From an uncultured Bacteroidales bacterium (GTDB taxonomy: Bacteria; Bacteroidota; Bacteroidia; Bacteroidales; Bacteroidaceae): a DNA stretch of 64,000 nucleotides. Below, piece after piece: positions 60,701-64,000 of the stretch (the first letter of the stretch is position 1; every line of letters starts with the position of its first letter). The translations under genes and the position numbers were made by a program. The notes below the pieces were generated by a model. The model saw only the letters and a list, made by a program, of their open reading frames with translations, was not told where the DNA came from and made no database searches. The stretch spans positions 1-64,000 of the forward strand of contig CADCHQ010000017.1 in NCBI GenBank assembly GCA_902801325.1. Direction: 5' to 3'.

Positions 60701-61509
60701 AAGTAAAAAGCTTTTGTGGAATAGGGGTTGAAGATGCGCTCGTTTCCTTCCCAATAAACAAGGCCGTTACCCCAGAAGAGCCAAGTGTCGTTGCCGACTT
60801 TATACAGGGGCACTTCTTGCAGGTCGTCATATTCCTCTTCGGGATTCGATACTTCACTCAAGCGATGTCCACCATAACCATAAAGGCGAACATTATCGGG
60901 ATTCTTGAAACCCATCTTTTGCAAAGCACTTCGCGTAAGGCGGTACATGCCGTCTTCCGTGATGCTTATCTTCGTCCACTTACCTTCGGAAAGGACGCTC
61001 TTACGCGTATAGCGTTCCGCATCCTCGGCTCTTGTCATTTGCCCTTTGACATTTGACATTTGACATTTGACATTTGACATTTGCCCCTTTGGCGTTGCCG
61101 TTATCGAGATTTTGGCACTTACCAGCTTCTGGTACTTACCCTCTCGCTTCACGAGGGGCACAAAAGAGATGTCCAGCATGCCACGCTTACGGCTTACGCC
61201 AACGCGCCATTGGGGTTCCAGATTTGGACCTAAGGTCTTCCCGATTTGCACCAGTTGTCTTATTTCGGAGGACCTAAGGTCTTCCCACTCCGGATACTCG
61301 ATCGATACCTGATAGTCATAGAGTCGATAATCGGTCTCCAAAGGCACAACTTCGGTATATACAGGAAGTACGGAATCGATGCGTAACTCATCCCAGTCGA
61401 GGGTGGTTATAAGACCCACTCCATCCCTCCCTTGAAGGGAGGGGGTGAACCCCGTCATACCATACAATACGACTATCAAAAGGAATATTCTCTTCAAAAC
61501 ACCTTTCAT
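57721..61509 (-). CDS. porU: Type IX secretion sortase PorU (C25 cysteine peptidase)
   Basis: 1262 residues. Cell-surface gingipain-family peptidase that removes sorting tails of type IX cargo and links them to surface glycolipid. The C25 dyad is visible as His 762 in NYTGHATTYC and Cys 795 in VTAACDVMPFDGQ. GDGDNNQHLEMADDIAERIG and RWFMHYLL belong to the same domain. The C-terminal domain LIEVFDFGGRRMWSHSFTAS...GAGIYLYRATM is PorU-typical and not cleaved. Two oddities near the N-terminus: FTPSLQGRDGVGL (residues about 22-34) is encoded by a C/G palindrome, and QMSNVKCQMSNVKGQM (about 141-157) is encoded by five perfect heptamers, a frame that copy-number change would break. It precedes porV. 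Confidence 0.95.
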   Translation of the reverse strand: MKGVLKRIFLLIVVLYGMTGFTPSLQGRDGVGLITTLDWDELRIDSVLPVYTEVVPLETDYRLYDYQVSIEYPEWEDLRSSEIRQLVQIGKTLGPNLEPQWRVGVSRKRGMLDISFVPLVKREGKYQKLVSAKISITATPKGQMSNVKCQMSNVKGQMTRAEDAERYTRKSVLSEGKWTKISITEDGMYRLTRSALQKMGFKNPDNVRLYGYGGHRLSEVSNPEEEYDDLQEVPLYKVGNDTWLFWGNGLVYWEGNERIFNPYSTKAFYFLTEADSPSQITTAKTVESWDTTYSTFTDHVLYEKDEYAWFHGGRNLHDGTNYANSNSHTYKLSTVGSKGGEKLTIVFTAGASKATEMTPTVNGTALAKMSMSKLGSYEYFTQAKKTTDVSKYANGSDWTIKLTSTSGNDARLDYMALHYNRQIAPNQGFVAFSASDPNPALFNITGSGLQVMRIGEAGSPATLISGKQDGSQYQVAVEDGSRRYVAFDPNYAFPQPTLVGSVENQNLHELDSLDMVIIVPTSNKLTAQAERLAEAHRQHDGLRVAVIRADQIYNEFSSGTPDATAYRRLMKMLYDRAEDEDQMPRYLLLFGDCAWDNRMVSSAWRNYNPDNYLLCFESENSYSDTRSFVMEDYFGLLDDGEGDDLPNAKTDLGVGRFPVTTAAEAKIMVDKTIDFMTNANAGHWKNIISVMGDDGDNNQHLEMADDIAERIGKDNPEMEVRKVIWDAYTRVSTLTSNTYPEATRIIENQMKEGALVMNYTGHATTYCLSHEFVLKLEHFQSFSSPRTPLWVTAACDVMPFDGQTENIGETAVLNENGAAVAFYGTARTVYATNNMYMNRWFMHYLLTTDEQGRRYRLGDAIRLAKCYLISERLETGNVENKLHYALLGDPALVFGAPSNRVVLDSINGEVVSDGSTLQLQAGQHVRMSGHLENAQGQELTGFHGVLTGRVFDHLETIVCKNNADAKKGPFKFTSREKVLYSGQDSVVAGKFTLNYVMPVDISFSNEGGRAVFYAISNERDVEANGYCENFTVGGISTSTDSDNEGPKIYAYLNSEDFENGGRVNSTPYFVAQLEDASGINYGGNGLGHDLLLTIDNDASQTYVVNDYYTGEFGDFTKGTVAYSIPELTEGKHSLTFRAWDMLNNTNSVALDFLVDHSLKPVMLNLTASQNPALTSTNFLISYNFPGSDCEFLIEVFDFGGRRMWSHSFTASSDSGVYSLPWNLTMSGGGRLGAGIYLYRATMRCGNSKKVSKTQKIIIHGNN
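61045..61083. repeat. Five perfect TTTGACA repeats inside porU
   Basis: Units at 61045, 61052, 61059, 61066 and 61073, plus TTTG, with no mismatch. Seven is not divisible by three, so adding or losing a single unit shifts the porU frame near codon 150. Confidence 0.97.
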
Positions 61510-61556
61510 ATTTTTCTATCTAATTCCCTCCCTTTAAGGGAGGGTTAGGGTGGGTC
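61413..61556. repeat. Pair of inverted C/G palindromes around the porU start
   Basis: GACCCACTCCATCCCTCCCT (from about 61413) lies inside the porU N-terminal codons. Its complement CCCTCCCTTTAAGGGAGGG...GGGTGGGTCC (about 61524-61556) lies in the gap to the FAH gene. Roughly 26 of 31 positions match. The pair encloses the porU start and signal peptide. Confidence 0.7.
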
Positions 61557-61557
61557 C

Positions 61558-62175
61558 TTAGCGCACGTTGAACTCCAGCACTTTCTTTCCCTCGAGGAAG
61601 CCTTCCAAATGGTCGCCCTCCTTCACTGGTCCCACGCCAACTGGAGTACCTGTAAATATGAGGTCACCCATCTTCAGCGTGAAGAACTGACTGATGTACG
61701 AAACGATTTCGTCCACCTTATGCAGCATCTCTGCCGTATGTCCGCTTTGCACCGTCTCTCCATTTTTGTCGAGGTGGAAGTGCAAGTCCTGCACATCGGC
61801 ATAGTTTGCAAGCGGTTGCATCTCGCCTATCACAGCACTACCGTCGAACCCTTTCGAGATTTCCCAAGGTAGTCCTTTCGCACGCAACTGTTGTTGCAAG
61901 TCACGAGCCGTAAAGTCGATGCCCACCGTCACCTGGTCATAATACCGATGTGCCCAACGCCAGGCGATGCTTCGTCCTAGCCGGCACACCCTCACGACCA
62001 GTTCCGTCTCATAGTCACACCGCTGTGTGAATGCCGGCACGAAGAAGGGCTTCCCTCCTGTCAGCAATGCCGAGTCGGCCTTTGTAAAAATCACAGGCTC
62101 CTCTATATTTAATAACGTATTACCGAGCTCTTTATTGTGCTCAGCATAGTTACATCCAACAGCAAATATCTTCAT
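61558..62175 (-). CDS. Fumarylacetoacetate hydrolase-family protein
   Basis: 205 residues, one FAH domain. Features: FAVGCNYAEHNKELGN, EPVIFTKADSALL, CDYETELVVRVCRLGRSI with metal-binding Glu pair, YYDQVTVGIDFTARDLQQQL, KGFDGSAVIG and MGDLIFTGTPVGVGPVKEGD. Members are acylpyruvases, oxaloacetate decarboxylases or tautomerases; the exact reaction cannot be read. Immediately upstream of porU on the same strand, a placement that may be operonic only by position. Confidence 0.92.
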   Translation of the reverse strand: MKIFAVGCNYAEHNKELGNTLLNIEEPVIFTKADSALLTGGKPFFVPAFTQRCDYETELVVRVCRLGRSIAWRWAHRYYDQVTVGIDFTARDLQQQLRAKGLPWEISKGFDGSAVIGEMQPLANYADVQDLHFHLDKNGETVQSGHTAEMLHKVDEIVSYISQFFTLKMGDLIFTGTPVGVGPVKEGDHLEGFLEGKKVLEFNVR

Positions 62176-62290
62176 AACTCTCCTTTACGCCACAAATATA
62201 ACGAATAATTTTTAAATACAAATAAAAATGTATCGGGAATATTCCACTCCTCCCTTCGGGGGGCAGGGAGGGGGCTGTGGCGATAGCCAC

Positions 62291-62322
62291 AAAAAAGCGC
62301 AAGACCAATTGGCCTTGCGCTT
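62291..62322 (-). terminator. Terminator after the small peptide gene
   Basis: AAGCGCAAGACC pairs with GGCCTTGCGCTT (one wobble pair) around AATT. On the minus strand it runs into TTTTTTGTGG. A second small hairpin (TGTGGC/GCCACA) follows. Confidence 0.88.
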
Positions 62323-62354
62323 CGTATGTTATAATTGATATCTAATCTTCGGAA

Positions 62355-62528
62355 TTACTCCCAGATATCGGTCCAAGATTCGCCCTTAACATCAGGATCC
62401 TTCTCACCTTCTTCATCTACACCACCGTATCCGATACCTTGTTCAGGTGCACTAACACCAAGAAGAGCATTAGTGAGTTCAAACACTTCGATTTCTGTCT
62501 GAGGCTGAATATATATTTTCTTGTCCAT
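62355..62528 (-). CDS. Small acidic precursor-like peptide, 57 residues
   Basis: ATG at 62528. It reads MDKKIYIQPQTEIEVFEL, then TNALLGVSAPEQGIGYGG, then an acidic tail VDEEGEKDPDVKGE ending SWTDIWE. No signal peptide and no membrane helix. The layout of a conserved leader-like start with IQPQTEI, a glycine-rich middle and an Asp/Glu-Trp tail resembles a widespread, poorly studied class of short bacteroidal peptides starting MKK.Y..P.T. Their function is unknown. It lies 41 nt downstream of the secreted protein gene and has its own strong terminator 33 nt past the stop, so it is transcribed as a unit or with that gene. Too short for many gene callers. Confidence 0.75.
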   Translation of the reverse strand: MDKKIYIQPQTEIEVFELTNALLGVSAPEQGIGYGGVDEEGEKDPDVKGESWTDIWE

Positions 62529-62568
62529 GATAATCTTCTTTTTATCTGTTAAACTTACCTATTATCAT

Positions 62569-63747
62569 TTACTTAATAGCAACCTTCTTGCCATCAATTA
62601 CATAGATGCCCTTCTGCAATTTCTTCAGGTCAACATCGCGACCAATGAACTTACCGTCAACCGTATAAACAGCACCTGCGGTGTCTACAAGTTTTATATT
62701 TTCAATGAGAGTCGTACCATCAAAGATTTGGAACTTAACATCCATAGCTTCAACTTCAGCAAGAACATCATAGAAATCAAAGAAAGCACGATAACCCTTC
62801 ATCTTTGTATTGCCCTTGGAATAATAGAACTTATTATTGCTCAAGAACAAAGTATTGTTTTCCAAAACAGTTCCAGCCACATAAGTACCCGTCATTTCAC
62901 TCCATTGCTTTTTTGTTCTCTTAACAGCAGCAATAGTAGGATCTTCCTCAGGTTCTAACGTAACATTCTCAACATTGAATTCAGAAACTGCCTCAGAAAC
63001 CTTAATTATGCAAGGATGATTTGCAGCAAGACCGCTTGATGCATCAACATTAGTAAACTTAACTGTAATTGATGTTATTTCATCTTCGTCGGCTAATTCA
63101 TAACCGTTAAAATCGGCTAATTCAACATCATCACCAAATGCAGCCTTTACTTGATCACCTGTCATTGCAAAGGGCAGACAAATAGTGCTCCATTGATTAG
63201 CCTTAATGGAACGTTTAACCAATACATTCACACCTTCATAACTACCAGGAACTACAGTTGAGTTTTCATCAAGTGTAACTGTGTTTGAAACTATAATATT
63301 AAATGTAATGTTCTCATAGTTCTTTTTAATAACATCATAAACTTCGGCACTGGGTTTAGCTGTCATCTCTGCCTTAGTCAATGTAGCCTGATATGTGCCT
63401 TCTGCCAAACCAGCTTCAGCTTCAATGGTTACATAACAAACAGTAAAAGTGCCACCAATACCTTTACCACTATTATCAGATATGGCAACTCGGTAGTCAC
63501 CATCTATGAGATTTTCGCCAGGTATAAGATCTTGGTCTCCTTTAGCAGCTCCGACGGGAGAAATCCCTGCAGGAAACGAGAAATGGAACTCCGAGTCACG
63601 AAACAGCATTTCCGTTTCGTTATTCATCACAATTGCAAATGTTGCCTGCGTTCCAGGAACAACCTCAACATCCGCAATGCTCAATTCCTGCGCATTGGCG
63701 CTTACAACGCCTAGCAGCGCAATAAGAGAAAGTAAAAACTTTTTCAT
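62569..63747 (-). CDS. Secreted protein with cohesin-like N-terminal domain and sorting tail
   Basis: 392 residues; signal peptide to about 19 (VVSANAQ). Residues about 22-150 have a cohesin-like pattern: VVPGTQATFAIVMNNETEML, FHFSFPAGISPVGAAK, RVAISDNSGKGIGGTFTVCY, EGTYQATLTKAEM. A second domain begins VLVKRSIKANQWSTICLPFA, a common module of secreted bacteroidal proteins. The tail YTVDGKFIGRDVDLKKLQKG followed by IYVIDGKKVAIK is a variant sorting tail. Cohesins normally bind dockerins, and dockerin-like ends occur on the two large proteins at 23848 and 28597; whether they interact is unknown. Confidence 0.82.
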   Translation of the reverse strand: MKKFLLSLIALLGVVSANAQELSIADVEVVPGTQATFAIVMNNETEMLFRDSEFHFSFPAGISPVGAAKGDQDLIPGENLIDGDYRVAISDNSGKGIGGTFTVCYVTIEAEAGLAEGTYQATLTKAEMTAKPSAEVYDVIKKNYENITFNIIVSNTVTLDENSTVVPGSYEGVNVLVKRSIKANQWSTICLPFAMTGDQVKAAFGDDVELADFNGYELADEDEITSITVKFTNVDASSGLAANHPCIIKVSEAVSEFNVENVTLEPEEDPTIAAVKRTKKQWSEMTGTYVAGTVLENNTLFLSNNKFYYSKGNTKMKGYRAFFDFYDVLAEVEAMDVKFQIFDGTTLIENIKLVDTAGAVYTVDGKFIGRDVDLKKLQKGIYVIDGKKVAIK

Positions 63748-63831
63748 CTTTTTAAATGTATTTAATTGTTATTATTATACTTACGTTAATCTCTCAACTA
63801 TATTCAGGGCATAACACACCCTATTCGAGGA

Positions 63832-63839
63832 CAAAGATA
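63832..63839 (-). promoter_or_regulatory. -7 element for the 62569 gene
   Basis: TATCTTTG on the minus strand, 85 nt upstream of the start. The -33 position reads TTT rather than TTG. Confidence 0.6.
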
Positions 63840-63933
63840 AGGATTTTATGAGATATGGAAAAACATTTCTGCAACTTTTTTTCATCAAATAGTAAAAAAG
63901 CGAGATTTTAACATTTATAAAAAAGGTAATAAC

Positions 63934-63967
63934 AAAAAAGCGCCCGACCCTAAAGGGTCAGACGCCT
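63934..63967 (-). terminator. Terminator of a gene lying beyond the right edge
   Basis: GCGCCCGACCC and GGGTCAGACGC form an 11-bp stem (two wobble pairs) around TAAA. On the minus strand TTTTTTGTTATT follows, so it ends a leftward gene outside the window. 63968-64000 is too short to judge. Confidence 0.75.
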
Positions 63968-64000
63968 GGAGTTAAGCTCTCGCGAGAGTGGATTACTCTG

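Noticed and set aside
63968..64000. Start of a further gene at the right edge
   Set aside because: Only 33 nt remain; the terminator at 63934 implies a leftward gene outside, but nothing can be translated with confidence.

Overview
The window looks like chromosomal DNA from a Bacteroidales bacterium, most likely Prevotella or a close relative. The reasons are sigma-ABfr-type promoters (TTG, about 20 nt, TAnnTTTG), an ileS/DksA-like/lspA/DUF4296 operon, a dxr-rseP run with DUF4290, type IX secretion genes porU and porV, and many secreted proteins ending in a short 'YDLSGRR...GIYI.NGKKV.' tail. No rRNA, tRNA, CRISPR array or phage module was recognised.

Layout. 1-1087 is a decayed intergenic region with a repeat array and a broken acid-phosphatase gene. 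1088-9703 (+) is an L-arabinose operon: mutarotase lipoprotein, MFS porter, SSS symporter, araD, araA, araB-type kinase. 10089-22141 holds secreted proteins, most of them Omp28/thioredoxin-fold proteins with sorting tails, plus a TlpA-like redoxin and a DUF6029-type outer-membrane protein. 22142-23847 is repeat-rich and gene-free. 23848-33264 holds two very large tandem paralogous surface proteins ending in a single dockerin-like Ca-binding motif. 33602-36359 carries transketolase and rpiB, which take up the xylulose-5-P made by the arabinose operon. A phosphoethanolamine-transferase-like gene follows. 38310-44005 (-) is ileS, DksA-like, lspA, DUF4296 and a 57-residue gene. 44329-51476 (-) is DUF4290, murA, rimM, dxr, rseP, a small lipoprotein and cca. 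tsaB diverges from yicC, gmk, a small membrane gene, nadD and a MORN gene. 55955-62175 (-) is an FAH-family gene, porU, porV and ispF. The end holds a small acidic peptide gene and a secreted protein with a cohesin-like N-terminus.

The most unusual content is repetitive DNA. Four families recur. (1) Tracts with a 7-nt period fill many gaps and also lie inside coding sequences (porU, ileS, cca, signal peptides, and the joints before sorting tails). (2) C/G-rich palindromes of the type CCCTCCC-loop-GGGAGGG lie in gaps and inside cca, gmk, porU and tsaB. In two places they form long inverted pairs, one of which encloses a frameshifted DUF559 nuclease gene and so resembles a small mobile element with non-autonomous derivatives. 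(3) Degenerate arrays with a 22-nt period occur at five intergenic loci. (4) A 73-75-bp tandem repeat has grown at the rpiB stop / next-gene start. Perfect heptamer runs in porU and in one sorting-tail gene could shift the reading frame by slippage. That would make type IX secretion or surface attachment phase-variable, but this is inference.

All calls rest on reading the sequence and family knowledge; no database search was run.
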